From the NCBI RefSeq assembly GCF_000702205.1, contig NZ_JNKW01000010.1:1-64000 (forward strand): DNA of 64,000 bases, read 5' to 3'. A program made the position numbers and the translations under genes. Positions 8,648 to 18,453 of the stretch are shown here, in pieces. The notes below the pieces were generated by a model, which saw only the letters and a program-made list of their open reading frames with translations, made no database searches and was not told where the DNA came from. The stretch comes from Lachnospira multipara LB2003 (GTDB lineage: Bacteria > Bacillota > Clostridia > Lachnospirales > Lachnospiraceae). Positions within the stretch are counted from its first letter, which is position 1. Each line of letters begins with the position of its first letter.

Positions 8648-10993
8648 ATGTTAGAATTCTTATTAAGACATGATGAAGCCCATATACAAGCTTCCGCTAT
8701 TGTTTTTGACATTATTCTAATATTATTTTCTAATGTGCAAGTTAAGAATAACAAGCTAGGTATTTCATTTAGAAATTTACTTTATTGCGGTACATTTCTT
8801 ACTATCATCGAAACCACTCTATCTTGGCTTGAAGATCTTCCTAATTGTGCACTTAGTTTTTATGTCATAAATTCCCTAAATATGCTAGTTTACTTACTAA
8901 TAATCACTCTAGGTTTTGGCCTTGCAGCCTACTTTGAATTATCCTTTGGCAGTTTCAACAATAAAAAAATATGGACATTTAACCTTATAGTTTTTATTGC
9001 TTATATTGTAATACTTATAATCAACATATTTACAGACTGCATTTCAATTTTTAATTTAGACACTAAACTCTATAGCCACGGCCCCCTCTTTTATACTGTT
9101 GGAGTTCTTTTTCCTGTGTATTCCTATGGTTTTTGCCTTTTTATATACATTAGAAATTTCAAAAATATCAGTACAAGAATTCGTCCTGCACTGTCATTAA
9201 CTTTCTTAATCATTGTAGTTGGTATTGTATTTCAACCTCTAGTTAATGGTAAAATCACAATTACAGGACTTCTTATATCTATCGGAATGTTCATACTTTA
9301 TATGACAGTAGAAACTCATGACTATATGCAATTAATTGAAGCCAATCAAAAGCTTTTAATCGCAAAAGAAGAGGCCTATAATGCCAATAAATCTAAAAGT
9401 GCTTTTCTTGCTAATATGTCTCACGAAATTAGAACTCCTCTAAATGCATTTCTAGGTCTTAATGATTTAATTATAGAAGAATCTATGGATTTTGAAACCT
9501 TAGAGTTAGCTGAAAATATTAAATCTGCAGGAAATGCTCTGCTCTCAATAATTAACGAAATACTCGATATCTCCAAAATTGAGACTGGAAAAATCGAAAT
9601 AAAAAATACTCCATACAATCTTGGGGATATTATTAGAGATATTGATGTAATAATTAGAACTAGAGCCAAAGACAAGGGCATTCCCTTTATAATGGATATT
9701 GATGAAAACCTTCCTAATGAACTAATCGGCGATGTGGCAAAAATACGACAGGTAATTATTAATGTTCTAAATAACTCAGTAAAATACACTTCATCCGGAG
9801 CTATAGTTTTTACTTTAAGAGGCAGCGTTCAAAATAATACCTTACTTCTTAAAATGCAGATTTTTGATACTGGTATGGGTATTAAAAAGGAGGATTTATC
9901 ACACCTTTTTGAAAGCTATAGACGTGTTGATTTAAAGAAAAATGTTAATATTGAGGGCACTGGACTTGGTCTATCTATAGTAAAACAGTCCATTGATATG
10001 ATGGGAGGAAGTATTAGTGTTAGAAGTAACTATGGCCTTGGAACCTGTTTTTATATGGAGATTCTACAAACTATTAAGTCCTACGAAACAGTTCATGAAT
10101 ACCTCCATATGCAAAAACAGAATGGCATCAGTAGAATTACAGATAGCTTTACAACTCCAAACGCCAATATTTTAATTGTGGATGACAATGACATGAATAT
10201 TAAAGTAGCCTGTGGTTTTTTAAAATCCACTAAAGCTAACTTATTTACTGCAAATGGTGGTCCTGAAGGCTTAGATTTACTTGAAAACAACAAATATGAC
10301 ATTGTTTTTCTTGATTCCTTTATGCCAATTATAGACGGCACACAAATTTTAAAGAAAATCAGGTCAAATCCTAAAAATATAAACTATAACACACCTATTA
10401 TTGTACTTACGGCCGATGCCCTATCTGGTTCTAAGAAAAAGTACTTAGATCAAGGATTTAACGACTACTTAAGTAAACCTGTTAATGCTAGCCGCCTAAA
10501 GGAAAAACTCATTAAGTTTCTTCCTAAGGAACTAATTGATTTAACTAATACAACTGTAAAGGATAATAATTTAAGCACACCAAAAAATATTATTAAGAAC
10601 GAAATCGTTATGCCAAAACTTAACAATCACCCTGATAATCTAGTTAATTGGAAAGAAGGCTTAAATCTTTGCAGAGGAAATAAAACTCTTTACAGGGAGC
10701 TTCTTGATGAATTTATTCGAATTAAACCAGAAAAACGTCTTGAAATTAACAATGCCTTTGAAAAACAAGATTGGGATTCTTATAACATATTGACTCACTC
10801 ACTTAAATCCAATGCCAAAACCATAGGTGCTAACCTTTTATCAGATGCCGCCATGGAAATGGAATATGCTAGTAGAGCCATTCTTGCTGGTGAAAATATT
10901 AATTCAAACGTTGCCTTCATTAAAGAAAAACATAGGATTTTACTAAAATTGTATGATGATGTACAGGAGGAACTATTATGGATTTCATTCTAA
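8648..10993 (+). CDS. Membrane hybrid histidine kinase with receiver and Hpt
   Basis: A 781-residue sensor. Residues 1-225 form about seven hydrophobic segments with no obvious periplasmic domain. HisKA follows, with SHEIRTPLNAF (His about 259), then HATPase with N box, DTGMGI and GTGLGLS. A receiver domain starts near 508 (LIVDDND) with phospho-acceptor Asp in FLDSFMP (about 555). A C-terminal Hpt domain carries THSLKSNAK (His about 715). This His-Asp-His chain needs a separate response regulator, which is not adjacent. The next gene is a close paralogue that overlaps by 16 nt. Promoter-like TATAATATT and RBS TTGGAG precede the start. The ligand is unknown. Confidence 0.92.
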   Translation: MLEFLLRHDEAHIQASAIVFDIILILFSNVQVKNNKLGISFRNLLYCGTFLTIIETTLSWLEDLPNCALSFYVINSLNMLVYLLIITLGFGLAAYFELSFGSFNNKKIWTFNLIVFIAYIVILIINIFTDCISIFNLDTKLYSHGPLFYTVGVLFPVYSYGFCLFIYIRNFKNISTRIRPALSLTFLIIVVGIVFQPLVNGKITITGLLISIGMFILYMTVETHDYMQLIEANQKLLIAKEEAYNANKSKSAFLANMSHEIRTPLNAFLGLNDLIIEESMDFETLELAENIKSAGNALLSIINEILDISKIETGKIEIKNTPYNLGDIIRDIDVIIRTRAKDKGIPFIMDIDENLPNELIGDVAKIRQVIINVLNNSVKYTSSGAIVFTLRGSVQNNTLLLKMQIFDTGMGIKKEDLSHLFESYRRVDLKKNVNIEGTGLGLSIVKQSIDMMGGSISVRSNYGLGTCFYMEILQTIKSYETVHEYLHMQKQNGISRITDSFTTPNANILIVDDNDMNIKVACGFLKSTKANLFTANGGPEGLDLLENNKYDIVFLDSFMPIIDGTQILKKIRSNPKNINYNTPIIVLTADALSGSKKKYLDQGFNDYLSKPVNASRLKEKLIKFLPKELIDLTNTTVKDNNLSTPKNIIKNEIVMPKLNNHPDNLVNWKEGLNLCRGNKTLYRELLDEFIRIKPEKRLEINNAFEKQDWDSYNILTHSLKSNAKTIGANLLSDAAMEMEYASRAILAGENINSNVAFIKEKHRILLKLYDDVQEELLWISF

Positions 10994-12852
10994 GACATCC
11001 TAAAATTAATTTTGAAATTGCTGCTATAATATTTGATATTATAGTGGTTATTTTCTCATGGAATCATTCATACCGAAACGAAAAAACAGCCAAGGCCTTT
11101 AAAACAGTAGCAATCTGCTGTCTATTACTAACTACATGTGAAGTTGCTCTTCCATTTATCTTAGAACTAGACAGCTCTTTTAACCTTGTAAAATCCTTTG
11201 TAAACTCACTGCAATTCGTTTTTTCATTATTAACTTTATATTCTTACTCAAGATATATGCAGTATTACACCAAAATAACCATGTCTAAATTACTAACACT
11301 CATAAACCGCATATTCTTAATAATAAATACAGCATTAATTCTTAGTAACCCTTTTACACACATTATTGATTACTATAATCAAGCATCTAATTCTTTTATT
11401 AATTCTTCTGGATATATTTATGTAGGCTACGTCCCTGCAATGTTTTTTGCATGCGAAGCCCTACTTATATACTTTATAAGTTTTAAAAATTTACTGCCAA
11501 GAGAAAGAATCGCTCTTAGTTTTATTTTTATAATGTCCTTAATTGGCTCATTTTTACAGCCTATGTTACATGGTCAATTAAAAATTATAGGGCTGTTCTC
11601 TTCATTTAGCATATTTTTATTATACCTTTCTCTTGAAAACAGTGATTATCACAGTCTTTCCCTAATCAAGGAAGAATTACAAGAAGCTAACGAATCTGCA
11701 CGAAACGCCAATAAGGCTAAAAGCGTATTCCTTGCCAACACTTCTCATGAAATAAGGACACCTCTGAATGCTATGCTTGGTATTACTGACATAATTTTAA
11801 ATACTTCCAACGAAGAAAATGTACTTTCATATGCTAACGATATGAAAATTGCCGGTAATAGCCTTTTGCATATAATTAATGATGTACTTGATATTTCTAA
11901 GATTGAAGCTGGTAAGCTAGAAATTCTTAAAAATGAATACCACTTTGCAAGCCTTATTGATGAACTCAATTTCACCTATAAATTAAAAGCAGAAGAAAAA
12001 GGACTAGAATTTATATTTGATGTTGATGAAGATCTCCCTGATTTACTCATAGGAGATGAAGCTCATTTAAGGCAAATTCTTAGTAATATTCTTAGTAATG
12101 CCGTTAAATTTACAAAATCTGGCGAAGTAAGATTCTCTATATTTGGTGTTGTAAAAAAGCCAGAAGTTTACTTTACTTTTATCATATCAGATACTGGTAT
12201 TGGCATTAAAGACGAAGATTTATCCCATCTTTTTGAATCCTTTAAAAGGGCTGATATGGAAAACAATAGAAACATTGAGGGTACAGGGCTTGGCCTATCT
12301 ATTGCCAAACAGCTAATTGATAACATGGATGGACAAATAAGTGTTCATAGTAAATACGGTGACGGCTCTATTTTTACAATTAAAATCAAGCAGCAAATTG
12401 CTGATGATATTAGTATTAACGAATATAGAAACCTATTAAAAACACAAGAAAAGCAAACAAATGATGCCAATTCTAAACTAGATTTAACGGATAAAAAAAT
12501 ACTAATTGTAGATGATAATGATATTAATATTAAAGTTGCCCTTGCATTCTTTAAGTCATTTAACGCAGATATCACTACATTTAATGACAGTATTGAAGCC
12601 TTTAGAAATATTCAGATTGTAAAATACGATTATATTTTCCTTGATGATTACATGCCTAAACTTTCTGGAAGTGGACTATTAAAGAGAATGCGAAGTCTTC
12701 CTAATTGTCCTAATAAAGAGACTCCTGTTATTGTAATGACTGCCAATACTAATATTGAGGATCGTAATAATTACCAAAAACTCGGATTTAACGGATTCCT
12801 TGGTAAACCTATTCAAAATGAATCACTAGAAGAGCTTTTTAAAAAATTATAA
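10978..12852 (+). CDS. Membrane hybrid histidine kinase with receiver, no Hpt
   Basis: A 624-residue paralogue of the kinase upstream: a similar ~225-residue multi-pass N-terminus (MDFILRHPKINFE versus MLEFLLRHDEAHI), HisKA with SHEIRTPLNAM (His about 256), HATPase (DTGIGI, GTGLGLS) and a receiver (LIVDDND; Asp in FLDDYMP, about 555). It ends after the receiver, so it lacks the Hpt of its partner. AGGAGG sits inside the 3' end of the upstream gene and the frames overlap by 16 nt, so translation is coupled. A plausible arrangement is that both kinases feed one Hpt, perhaps as heterodimers (inference). Confidence 0.92.
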   Translation: MDFILRHPKINFEIAAIIFDIIVVIFSWNHSYRNEKTAKAFKTVAICCLLLTTCEVALPFILELDSSFNLVKSFVNSLQFVFSLLTLYSYSRYMQYYTKITMSKLLTLINRIFLIINTALILSNPFTHIIDYYNQASNSFINSSGYIYVGYVPAMFFACEALLIYFISFKNLLPRERIALSFIFIMSLIGSFLQPMLHGQLKIIGLFSSFSIFLLYLSLENSDYHSLSLIKEELQEANESARNANKAKSVFLANTSHEIRTPLNAMLGITDIILNTSNEENVLSYANDMKIAGNSLLHIINDVLDISKIEAGKLEILKNEYHFASLIDELNFTYKLKAEEKGLEFIFDVDEDLPDLLIGDEAHLRQILSNILSNAVKFTKSGEVRFSIFGVVKKPEVYFTFIISDTGIGIKDEDLSHLFESFKRADMENNRNIEGTGLGLSIAKQLIDNMDGQISVHSKYGDGSIFTIKIKQQIADDISINEYRNLLKTQEKQTNDANSKLDLTDKKILIVDDNDINIKVALAFFKSFNADITTFNDSIEAFRNIQIVKYDYIFLDDYMPKLSGSGLLKRMRSLPNCPNKETPVIVMTANTNIEDRNNYQKLGFNGFLGKPIQNESLEELFKKL

Positions 12853-12857
12853 CAAAC

Positions 12858-12897
12858 GAGAGAAAAGCGATAATCTAACGATTACCGCTTCTCCCTC
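12858..12897 (-). terminator. Terminator of ilvC transcript
   Basis: As minus-strand RNA the arms at 12880-12897 and 12858-12875 form an 18-bp stem with G-U pairs and a GTTA loop, followed after GTTTGTTATAA by a T-run. On the plus strand the wobbles become A-C mismatches, so it acts mainly for ilvC. Confidence 0.8.
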
Positions 12898-12922
12898 AAA
12901 ACACATTTACTTATATCGAAAA

Positions 12923-13987
<1,065 letters not shown>

Positions 13988-14051
13988 CTAAATCATCTTC
14001 CTTCCTCACAACGGGTTACCTCATACCGTTTCTGATTTAGTTTAAATTAAT

Positions 14052-14085
14052 GTTGTATAACAACTTAATATCGTTGTCTGACAAC
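14052..14085 (-). promoter_or_regulatory. Two operator palindromes over the ilvC promoter
   Basis: GTTGTATAACAAC (14052-14064) and GTTGTCTGACAAC (14073-14085) have the same GTTGT-N3-ACAAC layout, with centres 21 bp apart, two helical turns. They fit the FadR/FCD consensus TNGTNNNACNA. On the minus strand they overlap a candidate -35 (TTGTCA) and -10 (TTATAC, 18-bp spacer), which suggests repression. Confidence 0.7.
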
Positions 14086-14129
14086 AATAATACAGCAATT
14101 TTTCTATGCTGTCAATGCAATTTGAGAAA

Positions 14130-15434
14130 TTAACCTAATACTTCTGTGATATTTTTCATAATATCCTCAGCCAAAAATGGTTTCGTTATAAATCTCTTAG
14201 CTCCACACTTTAATGCCTCTAGAATTTTGTCTTCCTGACCAGCTGCTGTAATCATAATTACATTGGCATTGCTATCATATTCCATAATTTCTTTCAATGC
14301 CCCATTACCTGTTAATTTTGGCATTGTAATATCTAGTGTTATTAAATCCGGCTTATATTCCTTGTATGCATCAACACCTTCTATACCATCAATAGCCTCA
14401 CATACAACTGTATATCCATTTTCTTCTAATATTGTCCTAAGAATTTTTCTAGAAAGGGATGAGTCATCTACAATAACAACACTACCCTTACTATCCTCTG
14501 ACTCAGGGCTTCCCTCTAATACCTCTATATTGCCTTCTATTGGATCCTCGCCTATTTTTACCTCTGAATTAATTGCTATGTAAAATAAGACTTTTTTGTC
14601 TTCTATATAAAGCGGTAGGACATAAGCATCACCCATAGCGCTTTGATTTTCATAAGCATGCTGTGGGAATATATCTACTTTAACCCCCTTATGAAATATA
14701 TTTGTTGCAAATAAGCCTGAAATACAATTAATAAATTCTCCAACTGCATCATATACATCTTCATTTGCCTCGGTATATTGTTCATCTGCATATCTATTAG
14801 CAATTAAAAGCATTCCATCCTGATTATCATCTGCTAAAAATCCAATATGAATATCCGCATCACCTTTCAATTCCATTGTAACAAATGATTTATAATCAGC
14901 CTGTTTTACTCTAATTATTCTGTCGATGTAAAAATCTGTACTTACAAACCTGGTTATATTTCTTAACATAAGTCCAACAAGATCAGTAACAAATGGCTTT
15001 GAAGCAAAAGCAAACATTGGAACCACTTTATCAAATTCATCATGTTTAAGTGCTTCTAATTCATTCTCATCGAATCCTTGCCTCTTCCTAAAATCCTCAA
15101 TATAACCATTTATTTCAGCTAAGAATAATCCCTTATCCTCACATAATAATTGAATGAATTTTACATAATCCCCTTCTTGCATTGAAAGAAGTTTGTCTAA
15201 TTGCTCCTTTGATAAAAAATTATTATTAACGGCAATTTCTCCAAACTTTGCATCCTCTATTGCTTGAAGTCTATGTATTTCTTTTACTTCTGTTTCGGTT
15301 AAATATCCTTCTTCTATAGCAAGAAAGCCGATTTTAATTCTTGTATTTCTAAGTGCAAGTATAATGTCCTCATACTCATCCTTAGTGATAACATTCATTT
15401 CAATTAAATATTTACCAAAAAGCTGACAAAACAT
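14130..15434 (-). CDS. CheX-like/CheY-like fusion response regulator
   Basis: A 434-residue cytoplasmic protein. Residues 1-110 are helical repeats of the kind seen in GspE/MshE N-domains (GKYLIEMNVIT, LGEIAV-like units). The middle (about 150-300) resembles the CheX/chemotaxis phosphatase fold, with a long acidic-box helix (EANEDVYDAVGEFINCISGLFATN). The C-terminus is a complete receiver: VDDSSLSRK, phospho-acceptor Asp in LITLDITMP and the conserved KPF Lys. The start is ATG 15434, with AAAGGTGG 7 nt upstream; the longer frame would need TTG. No kinase or chemotaxis gene is adjacent. It may dephosphorylate or bind CheY-like proteins (inference). Confidence 0.78.
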   Translation of the reverse strand: MFCQLFGKYLIEMNVITKDEYEDIILALRNTRIKIGFLAIEEGYLTETEVKEIHRLQAIEDAKFGEIAVNNNFLSKEQLDKLLSMQEGDYVKFIQLLCEDKGLFLAEINGYIEDFRKRQGFDENELEALKHDEFDKVVPMFAFASKPFVTDLVGLMLRNITRFVSTDFYIDRIIRVKQADYKSFVTMELKGDADIHIGFLADDNQDGMLLIANRYADEQYTEANEDVYDAVGEFINCISGLFATNIFHKGVKVDIFPQHAYENQSAMGDAYVLPLYIEDKKVLFYIAINSEVKIGEDPIEGNIEVLEGSPESEDSKGSVVIVDDSSLSRKILRTILEENGYTVVCEAIDGIEGVDAYKEYKPDLITLDITMPKLTGNGALKEIMEYDSNANVIMITAAGQEDKILEALKCGAKRFITKPFLAEDIMKNITEVLG

Positions 15435-15533
15435 AGTGCTACCACCTTTCAATTCTTCACGTCTTAATATAATCTGATTATATCAAATCTATATTTTAAA
15501 TTCAATAAATCATTTTATTATTTATAAATTTAA

Positions 15534-15580
15534 AAATAAAGCGTGTATAACCATGTTAACTGGATATACACGCTTTATTT
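15534..15580 (-). terminator. Terminator of hypB-hypB-gntR operon
   Basis: A 16-bp stem (AAATAAAGCGTGTATA and complement) with a 15-nt loop touches the gntR stop codon and is followed by T-rich sequence on the minus strand. Confidence 0.85.
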
Positions 15581-16290
15581 TATAAACTCTCTGTTAAATT
15601 GCCATCCCACAAGGCATGTCTTAAATGCATTATACTTGCACTCTTAAGACCTGCTGAATCTCTTCGCTCTAAGAATTTCATAATTACAATATGATCATTG
15701 TATGCATCCTGTGCAATCATATCTAGATTTTCTTCAAGGGCAAAGGTTTTTTCAATTGTCTCTGTGAGAATTGGTGTGAACTGAGTTAAAAAATCATTAT
15801 GTGATGCTTTCATAATAGCACCATGGAAATTGACCTCTGACTCAATTCTTTTCTTTGACTTTGGATTTTTCTTTATCTGTTTCTGACAAATATCTCCAAG
15901 TCTAAGTATCTCTTCAATTTCTTCATCTGTTGCTCTCTTTGCTGCAAGTGCAGCTGCTTCTGGCTCAATTATAAGCCTTGCTTCATAAAGATCTCTTAAT
16001 GTAACTTTCATTGCAAGAACATCTTCTACGTGAAGACTGCCACCATCCACGTACTGGTTTAAGACATCTGATACAAAAGTACCTCGTCCCCTATAAACCG
16101 TAAGTAATCCTTCCGAAACCAGGATTCTGATAGCCTCTCTTAGCGTGGTTCTTGATACCTTTAACTCATCAGCTAACACGTTTTCGTTAGGTAGTTTCTC
16201 ACCAGGTTTATACTTATTCTTGTCTACAATCATACTCTTTAGTGCACTAGCCGTTCTTTGAGAAAGGTTCTCTTTGTTTTCAATCTGCAT
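15580..16290 (-). CDS. GntR-family regulator, FadR/FCD subfamily
   Basis: A 236-residue transcription factor. The N-terminal winged helix (about 5-75) carries YKPGEKLPNENVLADELKV and VSRTTLREAIRIL with the wing VYRGRGTFV. The C-terminal FCD domain is helical and has typical metal-binding residues (YEARLIIEPEAAALAA, FHGAIMKASHN, DHIVIMKFLERRD). FCD regulators bind small organic acids or amino-acid-derived ligands. It is last in an operon with two HypB-like GTPases. A palindrome of the FCD type lies before that operon and before ilvC, so it probably controls itself and ilvC. Confidence 0.92.
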   Translation of the reverse strand: MQIENKENLSQRTASALKSMIVDKNKYKPGEKLPNENVLADELKVSRTTLREAIRILVSEGLLTVYRGRGTFVSDVLNQYVDGGSLHVEDVLAMKVTLRDLYEARLIIEPEAAALAAKRATDEEIEEILRLGDICQKQIKKNPKSKKRIESEVNFHGAIMKASHNDFLTQFTPILTETIEKTFALEENLDMIAQDAYNDHIVIMKFLERRDSAGLKSASIMHLRHALWDGNLTESL

Positions 16291-16319
16291 AATTGTCCCT
16301 TTCTGTTATTAACTCTTTA

Positions 16320-16973
16320 CTACATATCTTTTTTTAGGCCCAAAAGATACTCTTCCCATTCATTCATACCCTCACCTGTCTTGGCAGAAACAGGAAAAAT
16401 ACGAACATTAGGGTTAAGCTTCTTAACTGCCTCGTAACATTTATCTTCATCAAAGTTGAAAAAACTCTTAGTATCGTATTTTGTAACAACTAAAGCATCT
16501 ACCATGCTAAACATTAGTGGATACTTTAATGGTTTATCATCACCTTCAGGAATAGATAGAATCATTACATTGACGTGAGCACCTGTATCAAATTCTGCAG
16601 GACATATTAAATTTCCTACGTTCTCAAGTACTGCAATATCTATATCCTCAATTCCTAATTCAAACACGCCTCTTCTTGTCATACCAGCATCCATATGACA
16701 CATACCATCTGTATGTACCTGAATACTTTTAGCACCATTTTCTTCAATTGCAATAGCATCCACATCTGAAGCTATATCTGCTTCCACAACCCCAAATCTT
16801 ATCTTATCCTTAAGATCTGTTATTGTTCTTTTTAGAAGAGTTGTCTTTCCAGAACCTGGGCTGCTCATTAAATTAATAAGGCAAACCTTAGCTTTAGTTA
16901 GTTCATCTCTTAAATTCTTAGCATCTAAGTCATTAGATTCTGTAACGCTTTTATTTAATTCAATTACTCTCAT
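16320..16973 (-). CDS. hypB: HypB-like nickel GTPase (second copy)
   Basis: A 217-residue SIMIBI-class GTPase of the HypB family. It has the P-loop SSPGSGKTTLL, switch region VEADIASDVDA, the metal site HTDGMCHMDAGM, ENVGNLICPAEFD and the base-recognition region VTKYD. HypB delivers nickel to hydrogenase; the N-terminal CxxCGC high-affinity nickel motif and His-rich stretch are absent. The start overlaps the upstream paralogue by 14 nt and the two are about half identical. No hydrogenase or hypA gene is in the window, so the client enzyme is unknown. Confidence 0.88.
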   Translation of the reverse strand: MRVIELNKSVTESNDLDAKNLRDELTKAKVCLINLMSSPGSGKTTLLKRTITDLKDKIRFGVVEADIASDVDAIAIEENGAKSIQVHTDGMCHMDAGMTRRGVFELGIEDIDIAVLENVGNLICPAEFDTGAHVNVMILSIPEGDDKPLKYPLMFSMVDALVVTKYDTKSFFNFDEDKCYEAVKKLNPNVRIFPVSAKTGEGMNEWEEYLLGLKKDM

Positions 16974-17637
16974 ATGTTCCCTTTCTTATTTCAGCCTTTA
17001 ACCATGATATCCACTTATCAAAACCTTCTCCTGTTAAAGAAGAGATTGGTATAATTTCCATATCAGGATTTAGTTTATCCACATTAGTTCTTAATGCATC
17101 AAAATCAAAATCAAAAACTGACATAGCATCTATCTTATTAACAAGTAAACAATCACTTACCTGAAACATTAAAGGATACTTTAATGCCTTATCATCTCCT
17201 TCAGGAACTGAAAGGATCATTACTCTTTTATTAGCTCCCACATCAAATTCTGCAGGGCATACCAAATTTCCTATATTTTCAAGAAAAACCACATCTAAAT
17301 CTTCACAACCAAGACCATCTAGGCCATGTTTTGCCATGGCTGCATCCATGTGACATGAACCACCAGTATGTAGCTGAATAACCTTAGCTCCTGTCTGTTC
17401 AATTGTCTTAGCATCCACATCTGAATCCACATCAGCTTCCATAACACCAATTCTAAATTCATCCTTTAATGCATTAATTGTTCTTACAAGAGTTGTTGTC
17501 TTACCTGCTCCTGGACTAGCCATAAGATTAATAAAAAATACGTTCTTCTTTCTTATTTCATCTCGAAGGGCATTAGCTTTTATATCATTATCATTAATAA
17601 TATCTGCTTTAACATCTAATATCTTAATGTCTCCCAT
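16960..17637 (-). CDS. hypB: HypB-like nickel GTPase (first copy)
   Basis: A 225-residue HypB-family GTPase, first gene of a three-gene operon. Visible motifs are MASPGAGKTTTL (P-loop), MEADVDSDVDA, HTGGSCHMDAAM, ENIGNLVCPAEFD and VNKIDA. I chose ATG 17637: AGGAGG lies 7 nt upstream, and the longer frame to 17706 would begin at about the predicted transcription start. It also lacks the N-terminal nickel-binding motif. Two different HypB copies in one operon suggest either a heterodimer or two client enzymes (inference). Confidence 0.88.
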   Translation of the reverse strand: MGDIKILDVKADIINDNDIKANALRDEIRKKNVFFINLMASPGAGKTTTLVRTINALKDEFRIGVMEADVDSDVDAKTIEQTGAKVIQLHTGGSCHMDAAMAKHGLDGLGCEDLDVVFLENIGNLVCPAEFDVGANKRVMILSVPEGDDKALKYPLMFQVSDCLLVNKIDAMSVFDFDFDALRTNVDKLNPDMEIIPISSLTGEGFDKWISWLKAEIRKGTYESN

Positions 17638-17714
17638 TATAGTGCCTCCTGTGTTTCTTTCGCAAAAAATATTATGCATAGAACTACACAAAAAGTAGAT
17701 TTCCATACTTATAT

Positions 17715-17743
17715 ATTTTATAGTAAATTAGACAATTAATCAA
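17715..17743 (-). promoter_or_regulatory. Promoter of hypB-hypB-gntR operon
   Basis: On the minus strand TTGATT, a 17-bp spacer and TAAAAT predict a start near 17708, about 70 nt before the chosen ATG. Confidence 0.65.
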
Positions 17744-17745
17744 TA

Positions 17746-17758
17746 GTTGTCTGACAAC
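17746..17758. promoter_or_regulatory. GTTGTCTGACAAC operator
   Basis: A 13-bp palindrome identical to the one at 14073-14085 before ilvC, placed 2 bp upstream of the -35 of the hypB operon. It fits the FCD/GntR consensus, so the operon's own regulator is the best candidate ligand-controlled binder. Confidence 0.72.
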
Positions 17759-17798
17759 CTATAGTATATGTTTTATTTTTTGTTTTTTCGTTTGCTAA

Positions 17799-18452
17799 CT
17801 AACTTTTAGCCTTTTTCCTATACTTTCTTCTCTTTAGATTTCTTCTCTTTTTCTGACCCTTAGCCTGTCTATAATTATTAATAGTCTCTTTAATAGCTTC
17901 ATAATCTCTTTCAAACAATTCTTCGCTAATAAGATCATTTAACACAGCCTCAGGTACTGTTTCTATTATCTTATCTCTAACCCATGCCTTGCTTTTATAG
18001 TCGTATTTATGCATATTATTTATTTGTTGTATATGAGCAAGTTCAGGTCTCCAAAGTAGACTAAGCTTGTTTTTAATTGACATATCAATGCCTAATTTAG
18101 CAGCCCTAAGTATGTAAAAATCCAACTTTCCATCTATTAACTCAACACTTATTATTCCCCAATTTTCAGGAACATGCTCACTTGCATGTGCCCCATGACT
18201 AGAGCCTACCACCAAATAGTTGTAGTCAAAAAAGGCATCGTAATCCTTTACCTGACTTTTAAGTCTTGTATATGTGTCTGCATCACTTTTTATCTCAATA
18301 CCAATTAAGGCACCGTCAATAACTCCAATAGCATCAGCTCTAGAATCTCCTATATTTACCTCTTCTAGGATTCTAATTTTCCCATATAGTTCTTCTAAAT
18401 AAATGAATAAATCTTCCCTAATGTCCTTGTCATACAAGCTAAATTTCTTCAT
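17799..18452 (-). CDS. sce7726-family PD-(D/E)XK-like protein
   Basis: A 217-residue protein with sce7726 family marks: DIREDLFIYLEEL, EEVNIGDSRADAIGV, then GIEIKSDADTYTRLKSQVKDYDAFFD and NYLVVGSSHGAH. The Asp of RADAIG and the E-x-K of IEIKSD form a nuclease-like PD-(D/E)XK core, so it may cut or bind DNA; its biological role is not established. The C-terminal tail is very basic (KGQKKRRNLKRRKYRKKAKS), suggesting nucleic-acid contact. It starts 1 nt after the stop of the small upstream gene, with GGGAG as RBS. Confidence 0.8.
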   Translation of the reverse strand: MKKFSLYDKDIREDLFIYLEELYGKIRILEEVNIGDSRADAIGVIDGALIGIEIKSDADTYTRLKSQVKDYDAFFDYNYLVVGSSHGAHASEHVPENWGIISVELIDGKLDFYILRAAKLGIDMSIKNKLSLLWRPELAHIQQINNMHKYDYKSKAWVRDKIIETVPEAVLNDLISEELFERDYEAIKETINNYRQAKGQKKRRNLKRRKYRKKAKS

Positions 18453-18453
18453 G

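Noticed and set aside
16960-17706. Longer HypB with 23 extra N-terminal residues including two Cys
   Set aside because: The extension would start at the predicted transcription start, has no RBS and does not contain the CxxCGC nickel motif. ATG 17637 has AGGAGG.
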